A stretch of 64,000 nucleotides of DNA from Allantophomopsis cytisporea (lineage: Eukaryota; Ascomycota; Leotiomycetes; Phacidiales; Phacidiaceae). Positions 24,020 through 36,807 of this stretch are shown piece by piece. Positions within the stretch are counted from its first letter, which is position 1, and every line of letters begins with the position of its first letter. The DNA is taken from contig CP103035.1 in the NCBI GenBank assembly GCA_024752435.1, positions 2,229,465 to 2,293,464 on the forward strand. The letters run 5' to 3'. The notes below the pieces were generated by a model. It ran no database searches. It had not been told where the DNA came from and saw only the letters and a program-made list of their open reading frames with translations. Both the position numbers and the translations under genes were made by a program.

Positions 24020-27000
24020 ATGGAGAACGATCAGGATACCTTCGATTTTATTGTCAATCATTTATTTCTACCACCAAAGCTTCCTGACGGAGAAGATGAA
24101 AATGTCATTCATAAAGAAATGTGTTTGCTACGTCTCATTCAAGATATTGCAAGCTAATACTCTTCTCAACTCTCCTCTGAATCCATTGCCAAATGGCAAC
24201 CGATACTTTCTATGCTTCGAATTTGGGGAAATATTAACGCATCTGGGGATGTTGATAAGGAGGTATTGTCTATGTCGCTAAAGAATCTTGAGCCAGACGG
24301 TATGTCTTGATCGCTGGAAATTCTACGTATACTAATTCCTAACCAGCACTCATTGCACTCTACATCAGAGCACAGAACGCCGGAGTCATTATCCGCAGGG
24401 TCAGTGATTCTGCAATCACATTTGACGCTTTTGAGGCATCTGCTTCAAATGCTGCTATCATGGCCGCTAAAGGACGACTGATTCGCACATTCCCGGGATC
24501 ATCTGTCAGCGTTTCTGTCGCCAAGCTTCAAGAAAGCAATCTTTGCGATCACATCGTTGAACTCTTATAGCAGATGGCATCAGAGAAGATACCTGAATGC
24601 GTACTAAAAACACGTAAAGCCCAATCAGAAGTCCTTGAGGAACGCGACACCATTCATCCCGGATTTGTCACCGAGCATTTCATGGCTATCCTTGAGGCTC
24701 TCGGAAAGGTTGCCCCTCTTACTACATTCTGCAAACACTCTCGAGACGACGTTCTATGGCACAATAGTCGGATTCCGTGGAGAAGATCACCCTTCTGGCT
24801 TGTGCTGAAAGTTTTACTCCAACAAGCTCTCAGAAAAGCTTTTCCTGAGGACATCAAACATACCCAGTATAAAAACTTCATCCTATTCCTTGTTTCTAGG
24901 GTGACGGATGATGCAACGAAGAGAGAAAGTGCTCCAGAAATACTTTCTATAATGATGGCAAAGGTCGGTCGTCGTTCATATAAACTGGGCATACAAACCA
25001 AGGACTTTGTCTCAAGAACTACAATGAATGCGGTGAGAGCAACACAGGCTTTTTTGCAAGAAACTTGGGATAATATTCGTCTTGAAGAGATCACGCCTTT
25101 GCCAAATTTGGTACCACCTACCACTGATATAACTGCTCTGTCCCTACTCAACAGCCGAGGACACTTGCAGAGAATAATATCACGATGCGCCGAAAAACAT
25201 GATCTGTCATCTTTTCAGCCAAATAGTACGCCACGCATGCGTCTTGATAGGAACAGATTGCCTAACCTCTCGACCGCCCGGGATCCTCTGGACCGTTTCA
25301 TGATGCTGACCGATCTTGAAGAGTGGGTCGAACAGCATCTTTCTTCCTGGTTAGAAGCTCCTAAAACAGACCACGACTGTACCGCTCTAGCTTCTATCAT
25401 TAAATCGTACCTTCAGCAGACCAAGGATGAGTACTGTGATTCGCCACAAGCAAATTCGCTCGCAATTCTTACAATGGCCGAATTATGGATCGCTCTTGAC
25501 AAAATTTGCGTCAGTCTTTATCCATTACTGGGTGCTTTTAAGCCGGAGATTCCCTCCACTCTCTTCGAACCACTGTTACTACCAAGGGTTGGTCAGATGC
25601 AGAGGTTGTAGGATGTAGAACAATATATTGGACTTCGTGATAGGGAATCTGCACCCAAAAATCCAAATATATTTGCACATTCCCACTCAAGATCGTTCGC
25701 GGTACAATACTTCAGTATCTCAGAGAGACATTAGATTCTGAAGACCAAAATTGAAGATGATGCTCGAAAAAGGCGATCAAACAAGGAGGCGGAATGGCAG
25801 CAGAAGACCGATAAACACCGTTTATTGAATCAAGAATCTTCCTTGCTCTCTCACGAAGTAGCCTTAAATGGAGACGGTGACGAGGTTCATCCACGCTGCT
25901 GTCGCAGATGTAGCTTGCAGGAACAAGCCCAGAGAATTTCTATCAGTCCTGATGAATGGCTACTGCCAAACACGTCCTACGAAGCAAAGTCTGTGGTATT
26001 TGAATTAGACCCCCCCGAAGCTCTCATTGCATGGAGAGACACGACTTGGGCTCTTCTTCATGATCTTTGTCGGACGGATACCGTCCAAAGCCGGGATTGT
26101 GAGCTCCGGCTATTCAAATACGAAGCGCTGAGGACTTACGCTGTGAACAGAGGACAGCGAGTCACGCTTGGCTCTACCACCAAGTCATTTCTCCAATCGC
26201 ATTACAAGGACTACAAGTTCCCTGTAAACAAAAAGACTATATGCGTTAACAATGGTCTTAACTTTAGAATGCTGGACAATCCAAATTCATTCTCTACTGC
26301 GTGGATTCAAGATCAGGCTTCATTGCCTAGCGTTTCGAGGCTGTACGCAACGAAGCTGCCTCATGGACGGTATTCGAATCTGTAGTACGCTGTCAACTCA
26401 TATATACACACACAGAATGAAGTTCTTTCTCGACAGGCAGAATGCTCTCCTGAGCTCAAAATCTCATAGTATATCGCTTTTGGCTCTTTACGTACTGGGG
26501 AACGCATACAGTGGATAAACATCTTGCGAGAACTTGGATCAGCCAACCTGTCATTTAACGAGTCTGCTGTCTCTACCTTGGTCATACAATCCGCTCTCCA
26601 AGTAGGATCCCCTTCAAAAGATGACGTCAGAAGGATATCCCATCATGCGTTGCTAGGAGTTGACCTTTGCTCGAGACTCCTTGAAATGCTTGAGCGCATG
26701 CACCAAAAAATCGAGGCTAATTGGAAAGAACTACAAACAATGACGGTCTTCATTACACTTACATTGAGAGTGATTTCTTTGACTTTGCAGCCGTCCATCA
26801 AGAGCCGCGCTATAACTCTATTGCATATTGCTCGTCGAACTACTATCAAGTAGTGTTAAGAGTTAGATACAATACTGCATGCAAGCAGTGATGAGGAAAG
26901 GAGTCAAAAAACGCGAATGATGATACTGAAATCGGCTACTATATGCCGTATGACCTATGACGTTGATCAAGACCACTTGCTACTAGTTATGAGTACTGAT

Positions 27001-30000
27001 GCTGACGTTACAGATCTGGTTGAATCTTCAATATTGATTTTCGATAATACACCAGATCTCCTCAAGGATTTATCACATGACCTACGCCGATCCGTCCAGA
27101 ATTCTTGGAAGATTGCTCAGAGAGTGGAGAATCGGCTTTACTACCTTATTCAGAGGAACAGAGAAGGTATTAACAAGGCCCTGAGGAATGTATAGGAGCA
27201 CGCTACTATAGACCAAGATTGGTCTTTCTTGCCAGGGAATAATAGAAGCTGGGCAATCAACCACACAGTCCAGACTGCCCTCGGTGTCTCACAATCCATC
27301 CATTACAACATCATCAGTGGCGAACTCCTTGTCGATGGGCGCCCACTGGGCCGTATCCCAAAGGACTTTGTGAAGCATTCATTGTACAAAAGGTTATTCG
27401 GAGAGGTCAAGAAGCCTAGCTTAATTCTTTCTGGACCTTGAACTAACTCTACGTAGCGCATTCTTCGAGTTTTTGCATCCGATATGCAAGGGATGTTGTA
27501 TATGACGGCGAGGCCCATTCAAGGATACCAGGTGAGTTCTACTCTGTCTTGATCGACACAATATTTACTTACGGAGAAGGTGCATTTTGGTATGAATAGA
27601 GGTGAACTCCTGATCCGAACTAGATATGATGGATATGTCTTGGAGGTCGTGCCCCCGGATACCTTCATCAATGATCTGCCTAGACAGCTTACAAAGAGCT
27701 TCGTGCACTGGTTGGATGTCCAGACTGGATATCTTGAACTACGACCCCTAAAAAGCATGTGGGAATCGTCAGCTCAGAACTGGAAAATTTCATTCTCATC
27801 TACCTCTCAATCTTATATGAACCAGCCTCACCGAAGACTTGTGGATGTCCGCAGTGATATAAGGAAGAGCATTGTTTGGATATTACAAGGACTAGACGAT
27901 GGGGACAATATTCATGTGACTCGTACGAATGATGGCACGATCGAGGTCGAACTCATCCGCCTAAACGTGCGCTTTTTCATGAATGCGGAGGACCAACTAG
28001 AGTCAAGGGAACTTGCTGCTATCATTGATACAGATCAATCACTCAACACATTACATGGGCTCGCGGATCGTCTGGTCCTCCAAGATAAGGTGTCAGAACG
28101 ATGAAGTGTTCTGGTGTCTTTTGGCAATGTGTCAGTCCAGAGGAAGGGACGGCATGTAAATGTAGCCATAAAGAACCCGCAAGACTCTCGGATTCGATAT
28201 TTCCGTTACGAGTTGGACGAGCATCTTCATAAGCTCCGCAGTCTACAGGGACTAATTAGTGAGCTACACCTGAGTTATCTTCATGCAGTAACAAGCTTTC
28301 CCTTACCGGATAATTTTACGAGGAGGACTGGCACGGATGAGGCTCTTACAATTCTGCGACGTGAAAGTCTTCGAAGGTGTTTACCCTTGGACTCTGAAAC
28401 CCAAGATCTCCTCAAGCGAATATCTGAACTCTCTCCACAGCGCATATTCTATCCAGAGCACATGCAAACTATGCAGAAGGTCTTGTAGAATCCCAACCTA
28501 TCTCAGATTTCTCAACACGATGAGTTCTGTGTGGACGTCGAAGAGATAATTTCTCACGCCAGCCGGTTTAACATGCTTTATCCAAAGTGTATGGCTTCGA
28601 GTTCAGTGGATCGAGGTATCCCACACCTATTATCGCGCGCAAGGCAACGTAACTCGAGTTATCGTAGCTGTGAATTCGGAGGCGAAATAGTCGACTCGAA
28701 CTTAGACGAAGTCTACGCTTCCCGGGACCGCGATTCCAACAGTGAGAGAGGGCGGAGAGTCTACTAGGTCGCAGCTCTAATAAAGAGCTGGCCGTCTCGA
28801 CTAAGCGTCACAGTTGACCGGGCAGAGGTGATGAGAGAATGGGGTGTTATCTCTGCATATGAAAACGATTTGGATCACAGGTCCCTTGGTGATCTTATTG
28901 ACATCTTATTCCCAAAGGCATGGGGTTCTCTGTACAATCTTTGTCGCTCTAGTAAGAGAGAAAGTGATACGTACAACCTCATGTTCTTGTTTTCTCCTGT
29001 TGCCTTCGGCACGGCTCAAAAGCCATTGATGATACGAACCTTATTGGCTTTCGCATTCTCTGGCAACTCTCAAGAGTTATCTGCGCCACCTCATCCTTTC
29101 TTTGACCTGAATAATGACTTACCGGACCGTTGGGAAATTGAAAGTTTGCTGAGAAGGCATTGTCTTTCTTTCTCAGAACAATCTCATAGATCCAGCGATG
29201 GCTTGCAAGGAAGACGCAGTTTGAGATCTATTTATGACATAGATGTCTCATAGCAGGTCCGGGCTTGTGTGGACTTTCTCGGCACACAATAGCCGTGTCA
29301 ATACACGTCGCTTCTATCCGCTGCGTCTATACCAATGATTCGAACAAACGCCGCTCTAGATGCGTGTAACATTTTATTCAGAGAATAGTACAAGAACTAT
29401 CAGTTTAGTTCTCACATTAGTCAGGTGCAAGATCTGCTGGACGAAATGTGCTGTCCTGAAATTGAAGTAGACCGTCCTATACCGAGATTTACTCCCAGCC
29501 GATCAGTCTCATGGCCGAGGAAGCTACCAAGCATACCGGATATGATAGAAGATACGGAATTTCCGTACTTTAATCCTCCTTTGCCATCACTTTCTTGTAA
29601 GAGAACATTGATACCTAACGAGTACCAAGGATCGTCTAAGGAACTCGAAGATATCATTTTGGACTTCAAATCTAGTTCAGATATTATACAACGTGAATAT
29701 GGGGACAATCTACATCTGAGTTTTACGGCTTTCAAACAGGGTTCTACCGCAGAAGTTCCAAAAATTATGCCATTCTCCATAGAAAATCTCGAATGCCATT
29801 GCTCCCGTCTACGAAAGTGCGTTGATGTTGCATTTCAAACCATTACTACATGTCTCAGGCCGAGATTGGCATATCTTGAGATCGCCGCTTCCGCGGGACT
29901 CTTTCCATCGCTTACAACTCAGTCCCTTTTGGCACTTCTGGCAGGGGGTAATCCTTCACTCATAAGTGTCGAATGGAGAAAGACATTAGTGACGCTAGGC

Positions 30001-33000
30001 GAAGCGATAAATATGCTACAACGAGCGGAACGGCTTGTTCTATTTTCAAAGCGTGATGATCTTTTAGGATTCTATAAAGAATGCGAGAGCGTCGGTCGTA
30101 AAGGGTGGACGGCAATGAAGTATCCGGATTGGTTGCTGATGGAGATTGAGAATAACTTCACAATCCGGCCTGTAAAGGCTCGAGTAGCTCTCGAGATGAT
30201 CTCCCCTACATCTAGGGACAACTCTGTGTTCCAGTTGAACATGGGCGAAGGAAAGTCTTCGGTAATCATACCCATGGTTGCAGTAGCATTGGCCGATCGG
30301 TCGTGCCTCGCTCGGGTGGTCACTTTGAAGCCTTTATTAAGGCAAACGCAGTATTTGCTCACTCAACGCTTAGGCGGCCTTGTCAATCGCCGTCTCTACT
30401 ACACACCCTTCTCAAGGAAGACCAAGTTGGACTTGGGTGTCGTTCGTGACCTTCAGCAGATTTACAAGGAATGTATGGATATGCGCGGAATCGTCCTGAC
30501 ATTACCTGAGCATCTGCTGTCTTTCCGTCTGATGAGTAGGGAGCGACTGTCTACCGACTGCAATCTGGCGGAGGAGCTCCTGAAGTCCAATCAGTGGCTC
30601 CAGCAGAACGCTCGTGATTTATTTGATGAGAGTGACGAGATCCTTGATACCCGTTTTCAACTAGTATACACCGTTGGAAACCAACAAATGCTTAACGGGC
30701 AGCCAGAAAGGTGGGCAGTGACGCAAGCTGTGCTTTCTTGTATCCAAAAGCATCTGGATGATAACTCCCTCCAAGAGAACATCGAAATTCATCGAAAACA
30801 AAGCTCGTTCCCAACAATGACTTTTCTCAAAGATGACGCTGGAGATCAGCTCCTCAAAACAATCCTCAAAGACATAGTTCAGGGTAATATCCCTACCATT
30901 TCTTTCGGACATTGTGGTCGCACGATATTACAGGCTGTTGAAACGTTCATCGGGAGTCGAGCTGTTGAAGACAGAACTGCTGTTTTGATCAAGACCACAT
31001 TCGAGAATACCGCACACATGAACATGCTTCTCTTACTGCGGGGTCTCTTTGCTCACGGAATACTCATGTTTGCGCTGCAAAAGAAGCGATGGATGGTAGA
31101 CTATGGCTTGGATCCTTCTCGTTGCATGATGGCGGTACCATACAGAGCGAAGGGAGTGCCATCCGTGAGCTCCGAATTTGGCTATCCTGACGTTGCGATA
31201 CTCCTGACATGCCTCAGTTACTACTACACTGGCATAACGAAGCCCCAAATACAACGGTGTTTGGAACTGATCTTCAAAGAGTCTGACCCTTCTGATGAGT
31301 ATACTCGGTGGTGCAAGCCATGTACAAAGCTACCTGAGCAGCTGAGGGATCTCAATGGCATAAATTTCGAAGACGAAGATCTTTGTGGTCGACTATTTGC
31401 GCATATGAAGCACAATAAGGCGGTCGCTGATTTTTTCCTATCACGGGTCGTATTTCCCCACGAAGGAAAGGAGTTCTTGAAGAAGATTTCAAGCTCAGGT
31501 TGGGATATCCCCGCGACAGAAGGTGGGCAGCTCACAACCGGATTCAGCGGAACAAACGATAACAGGTTCTTGCTCCCTCTTTCAATCCAACAACATGACC
31601 TGGTTGAACTTCATCAGACTAATGCCAAGGTGATAAACCTTCTTCTCCGTTCAGAAAATCGGCGATTTGTAAGCGCTCAAAGTGAGGGGGGACAACGACT
31701 CTCCGCGCCTTTACTGATTGAATGCATTTCGACACAAGCCAAAAAGATATCCGTAATTATTGACGTGGGTGCTCAAGTGCTCGAGATGAAGAATCGACTA
31801 GTTGCGGAGGAATGGCTGAACAACGTCCTGGATGCGAGAGCTGCTGTTTATTTCGACGAAGATGACGAGGCTATGGTTCTAAGCCGTGATGGCCACGTTG
31901 AGCGTCTCGTGGTTTCTGCTTTTCATCAGCGTCTCGATGGCTGCCTGATCTACCTTGATGAAGTTCACACCAGAGGTGTAGACCTCAAAATACCTATGGA
32001 TGCATGTGCTGCAGTCAATCTGGGCCCCAGGCTGTGTAAAGATAAACTCGTACAAGGTAAGCACCATTACCGGACCGCATACGTATATGGCTAACCTTCA
32101 TACAGCATGTATGAGAATGCGAAACCTCGGTCATGGACAGTCTCTAGTCTTTTTCGGGGCACCAGAGCAAGAAAAGAGTATCAGAAGTGTTATCTACGGA
32201 GATGATAGAGAATATCTAGACTCCAGAGATGTTGTGTACTGGGCTCTACGACAGACGTGCCAGACGACTGAGTCCATGAGGCCTTTATGGGCGATGCAAG
32301 GACGAGATTATTGCAATCGCAATCAGACTTGTCGAACCCTATTGGAGGGGCTTAGCATCTCTGAAGCAGTCTTAGATAAGAAATGGGTTGAGCACTTTTG
32401 GGATGGTATACAGGAACCCGAAGCGCTCAGTCTATCAGATATGTATGGGATCTACGATGGTGCTGTCGATCCATTTCTTGGCTGGGATGAATATGACAAC
32501 ATGTCACGACGGCTGGTACAAGTTTGGAGAAGCTTAGATGCATCTTCGATCAGAGATTCCTCTATGCACGAAGAACAGGAGAGAGAAATCTCCCACGAAA
32601 TTGAAAGAGAGCGGCAGATCCAACGGCCCCCGCCTGCCAAACCATTGCAATACTTCCTACATCCAGACGTCAGTCACTTTGCAAGACATGGTGTTTTCTC
32701 AATCAACGCAAGCACGTTAACCTCAGCGTTCGCTACAATGCGACAAACCTCGGCCGGCCAATTCTTAGATCTCAACAACTACTTGATATCGAGTGTCTTC
32801 GTGACCGAGGACTTTACAAACGTTGTGCGTCAGTCCGAAGACTCAAATAGGGACGAGTACTTGCGACCTGTAAATTGGATTTTATCAAGTACATTGACGA
32901 AGGATCTTGTGATTATCAGCCCATATGAGGCTGATCGGTTGATCCCTACACTCAAGGGTCATGGTGCTGTGCATTTGCGCGTATACGCTCCACAAACAAC

Positions 33001-33475
33001 GAAAAGTATGATCTCATTTGAAAATTTACAGTACCATTCAATACCTGCGTCGCGAATCGAAGTCTCCCTACCAGAAGCGACCATACAAGGGCTTGGTCTG
33101 TTCGCCGGATCACTCTATCTCCCAGACTACGCGAGATACGTGAGGCTGTGCAATTTCTTGGGGATCACACCTTCTATTTTGGACGATGCAGAGAATTTAA
33201 TTATTTCTGTAGACAGGTTCGTGAGCAGGAATTCTCGCGCGATGATTGTCTGGCCCGTTGATTGTCCCTTCGACAAATGTCCGATCCCTTTCTTTAAAGC
33301 ATTGACTTCCTCTGCCTCTGCCTCTGCCTCTGCCTCTGCCTCTGCCTCTGCCTCTGCCTCTGCCTTTAGTCCTCTGCTTCCTTCTGTCCCTGATCTTAGC
33401 GATCTCAATCGAGCCAAAGCATTGCTAGCAATTACCCCCAAAGAGAAAATAGCAAGGTTGATAACAATAAACTGA
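24020..33475 (+). pseudogene. DUF6606/DUF3638/DUF3645 giant protein, 17 stops in 5' half
   Basis: Four exons keep one frame: 24020-24299, 24347-27531, 27580-32056 and 32106-33475 (3,104 codons, normal for this fungal family, which automated annotation calls ubiquitin thioesterase-like). Introns are 47-49 nt, GT..AG. The N-terminus fits DUF6606 (HLFLPPKLPDGEDEN; ALYIRAQNAG; PWRRSPFWLVLKV), the middle includes HYNIISGELLVDGRPLGR, and DUF3638 has a Walker-A-like NMGEGKSSVI at about 30240, then DUF3645. In-frame stops start at 24155, 24568, 25609, 25732, 26383, 26467, 26851, 26857, 27193, 27439, 27454, 28102, 28486, 28765, 29251, 29290 and 29386: TAG, TAA or TGA, nearly all explicable as CAG, CAA or CGA with C to T. 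There is no frameshift. From 29389 on, 1,346 codons are open. Full-length product is impossible as written; a truncated 3' product cannot be excluded. Confidence 0.88.
33311..33364 (+). repeat. (TCTGCC)9 hexanucleotide microsatellite
   Basis: Nine perfect units inside the last exon of the giant gene, encoding an alternating Ser-Ala tract near the C-terminus. Being a multiple of three, changes in copy number would leave the frame intact. Confidence 0.95.
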
Positions 33476-34022
33476 GCACAACCAAGGGCTGAAATATCTG
33501 GTGGGAGCGAAGATGACGAGGATAGTAGGTTGATCCCCGAAGACCTACCAACGGGAAACCAGGTAGATTATGTTTCTTATGTTAGACAGTCAATCTTAGA
33601 TTGGTATTAAGAAGCAATTGTTCCGAGATGACGTACTTTCCGAACTGCAGGGACGAAGGACTTCAGATTGGAGCAGACCATTTAGGATTTTCAGATGTAG
33701 AGTTTGTTTTTTATTTCTATAGCGACTAGAGTCTGTTTCCTACTCCTGAAGGAATTTTAAACGCGGTATTTGAAGGTGTATTCGAAGGCAATACAGGAAA
33801 GAGTCCGCAACAAGTAGAACATACATTTATATCGGGTAGATACCGAAAGTAAGAAAAGCAGCAAAACAGCCTTATAAATACAGAAACTACCCTGCTTTCG
33901 ACTCAAAGTTCTTATAGGCCGAGTAAAGATCGGCGCTCATCAGAATCTACTTCCGCTCTGTTCTGTAAGGTATAGTGTAACTCGTTGATGGACACGTATT
34001 TCTACAGCTTCAAGCCTCGTAT
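33476..34022. other. Convergent intergenic region
   Basis: Between the 3' ends of the giant gene and the Zn2Cys6 gene. No open frame or motif of note. Confidence 0.6.
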
Positions 34023-36807
34023 TTAATTTGTATTAAGTATAGAATCCCACCACTCCTCCTCTTGAGAGTCCCACGGTAGCGGAATATTCGGGTTCATCCA
34101 GAAAACGTCTTGCAGCTGGAATTCACGGCCCTGCTTCTCGTTCCTGTTTGATTGGATAGCTTCGAAGGCGTGCATAGGAGATGCAGTCGGCTGCTGGACA
34201 GCGAAATTTCCAAGATCCGCCGGGTTGCTGTCTGTATGGGTACAAGGGGCTGCAGGTTCATGAGAGGCTGTATCATAAAGTTAGATATGTGCTTATAGGA
34301 TGTGCTTGTTGTTATTAACAAAGAAGACGTACCAAAATTATTGCGCCTGACCTGCTCACGCATGCTCACAAGCGTCTTAGCACACTTCTTGGCGGCAATA
34401 TGGTTAGGAGACATTTCGTCTAGAATCTTTAGACACTGTTGCCAGGATGCGTCTATGCCAAGATAGACATTACTATTACGTAGCCCAAGCGGGAATTCTG
34501 CCAGGATGAGTACCATGGCAGACGTGAAGAGATCTGTAAGTTTACTCATTATTGGTGAACAATATCGAAGTTTGGGCACATGCACAGCTTACAGAATAGA
34601 TTATACCACCAAGCACCGCCCGCGTTTGAGTGAGCCGTTCGATCAATCAACGCGATCAAATCTTGTGAACTCTCGACACAAGTGAAGGCACAGTTTTGAG
34701 CGAGTGGAAGCAGGACTGATTCAGCTGAGCTTCTCTGAAGTCTTGGAACATTTGGGTTAGACCTCGAGAGGTCGGACTGGTATGCCAGCCTCGATTTACC
34801 ATGGAGTTGATGGAAGACAGGGCGGTGCAGCAGAAGCTTGAGATGAAGGAACCTGCACCAAATTCAGCCACCCATTGTAGCAATACTCGGTTTAAAATAC
34901 AGCTAACTGACCGTGCGTGCAAAATATTTCTCTGCCTTTCCAAAAATGGTGGCTCATCAACGACCATTCCAGACCGATCCCAGCGTAACTGTGTAGGTAT
35001 ATTTGCTTCGAAGTCAGATAATGCACATTCTAAATCTATAATCATATTGATAGGACCGTTCCGCAGTCGCTGCTGGTCTTCATGGCAATCGCCAACAGCA
35101 TCCTGCCAAGGATTGTAGACTTGCATTAGAACATCACCCATAACATTGTAGAGTTTGAGTACTTGAATAAAGAATTCGTTCTCAGAAACCAATCCTTCAG
35201 GCTGCTGGACTCCACGTTCCAGATACTCGTCGTCAACCGCTGCTGGAAGTGGTAATTTTGACACTCCCGAAGGCATAATTGGGCGTCCAAGTGTCATGCC
35301 GGTAACCCTATAGAGTGTGTGAGCGCTGAAGTGATTTAACTTTCCAGGATATGTACTAACACATCAAGCATAAGACAGCCGTGCCATGTACGCCGTCTAA
35401 TTTCCATCTCGATGGTAGACATGCCAGGTCTTGACTTGTCAATGTACAGGCCGAGCCCTTGAGCCATTCTAATCGCTAGTCCAACCACATTCCAACATCG
35501 ATTTGGTCGATCTGTGCTTTGGAGGTACTGTGCTGCAATCAAAAGTGTTTGGACGAGAGCAAGGTTGCCATTGTCGAGAATATTGTTTGGAAGAAGATCT
35601 AAAGAGCGTTGAGAAAAGGTCTCTGAAAGATGTAAGCGTTGTGGAGTCTCTAAGTCCGAAAAGTTGCTGCCAAGGGCGAGCATCGCATTCAGCGCGCAGT
35701 AGAAAATAGTATCGGAACATGAAGGAAAGCCGAGTCCTACATCTGGCGTCGATGTTGATGCTTCTGGATGGGTCTCATCTTCTGACAACCAGAACTGACG
35801 ATATTTATGAAGAAAGGTAGCTTTGTGGATGATGGGATGCAGTGAATGTACGCGTTGCCAATAATTATTCAACAATTCATCCGCAATGATTCGCGGAGGT
35901 AAGCAAAAGTATTGCAGTCTTAAGTGTTGATTGTTTCCAAATGTTTTTGTACCTGAGTAAGAGTGACGGTTCGATTCTGGACCGGCCAAAGAAATTGAAG
36001 GTGCAGGAGAATCCAACACATTTGGGTTTAACACCTTTTGTACTTGGTGAAAGAATGATATAGCAGACGACTTCCCATAAAAGCCATCTTGGGACAAATC
36101 GGTATAGCTACTCGACATGTTAACAGCTCCCATACCATTGACTGGGCTTTGCTGGGAGTCTTGCAGCAATGGCGCCTGATTTATTTGTGAAACTGGTGTC
36201 TTTTCCATAGAAGCAGCTTCCATCTCGGGGGTTTGTGAGCACGCATTCGAGGTTGATGGCGTCTGATACGGGAGTGGTATACTAGTTGAAGTTAGGGAGG
36301 AGGCGGCCAAAGTGTCAACCCTTCTACTGCTGCTAGGGGAATCCGATGGCTGAGATGCAGACTGTTCACTGAGATGTGGCAGTCCGAAAGTACTCTGGTT
36401 GGCTTTTGGCCATGGACTTTGCTGCATGTCTTCCGCGGGGCATGGTAGGTGATTAAGACTGGTAGTCGTGTTTACGTTGCCATTTCTAGTTTCCAAATGG
36501 CGGACACGATCTTGCAGGGCTTGAATGTACCTGCAAAGTCCCTTGTTAGTGCTGATACAGTGTACTCGATTCCAAGCAGAACTTGCTCGTTCTCGCTGAG
36601 TGACCTAGCAGTTTTATCATTAAGATAGGTACACAAGGTCTGATCTCGAGGATTGGTTCGGCGCTGGCAAGCACTACACGTTGGCTTGTTACCGTCGCAT
36701 CGAATCTTTCGATCTCGACATCTCTCACACGCCAATGCAACCTTTCGTCGTTTACGAGGTGCATCCAGATCATCCCTCCCTTCTTCTACGTGATCAAGTA
36801 TCTGCAT
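34023..36807 (-). CDS. Zn2Cys6 fungal transcription factor
   Basis: Exon 1 encodes a binuclear zinc cluster with C27, C30, C37, C44, C47 and C59 (CERCRDRKIRC, then CSAC), after a basic KRRK run. Later exons: about 36530-35361, 35307-34912, 34852-34593, 34533-34333 and 34267-34023. They carry the fungal-specific regulatory domain (YWQRVHSLHPIIHKATFL; IRMAQGLGLY; RRTWHGCLMLD; MTLGRP; ARFLHLKLLLHRP; GAWWYN). Total about 840 residues. The first intron is uncertain: the GCAG acceptor at 36531 is clear, but the donor could be at 36565 (35 nt intron) or further upstream in the TAGGTCACT stretch (about 74 nt). The ATG at 36807 is preferred because the zinc cluster follows closely; one at 36900 is also open. 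It lies next to and co-oriented with the hydroxyacid dehydrogenase, so it may regulate the cluster to its right. No specific orthologue is recognised. Confidence 0.9.

Noticed and set aside
24654..25151. Minus-strand 165-codon open frame
   Set aside because: Shadow of the well-supported plus-strand exon; no motif or start context.
27532..27579. An eighteenth in-frame stop (TGA) in the giant gene
   Set aside because: It lies inside a 48 nt GT..AG intron whose removal gives GYQVHFGMNRGEL, the expected family sequence.
24020..29388. Alternative genetic code or stop-codon RNA editing to explain the 17 stops
   Set aside because: Neighbouring genes use TAA and TAG as normal stops. A-to-I editing would turn UAG into Trp, not the Gln or Arg the context suggests, and all three stop types occur.
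32000..32105. Overlapping open frames suggesting a frameshift in the giant gene
   Set aside because: A 49 nt GT..AG intron at 32057-32105 joins the frames and restores the family sequence LVQACMRMRNLGHGQS.
33127..33441. Minus-strand 104-codon frame rich in Glu-Ala
   Set aside because: Antisense reading of the Ser-Ala microsatellite in the giant gene.
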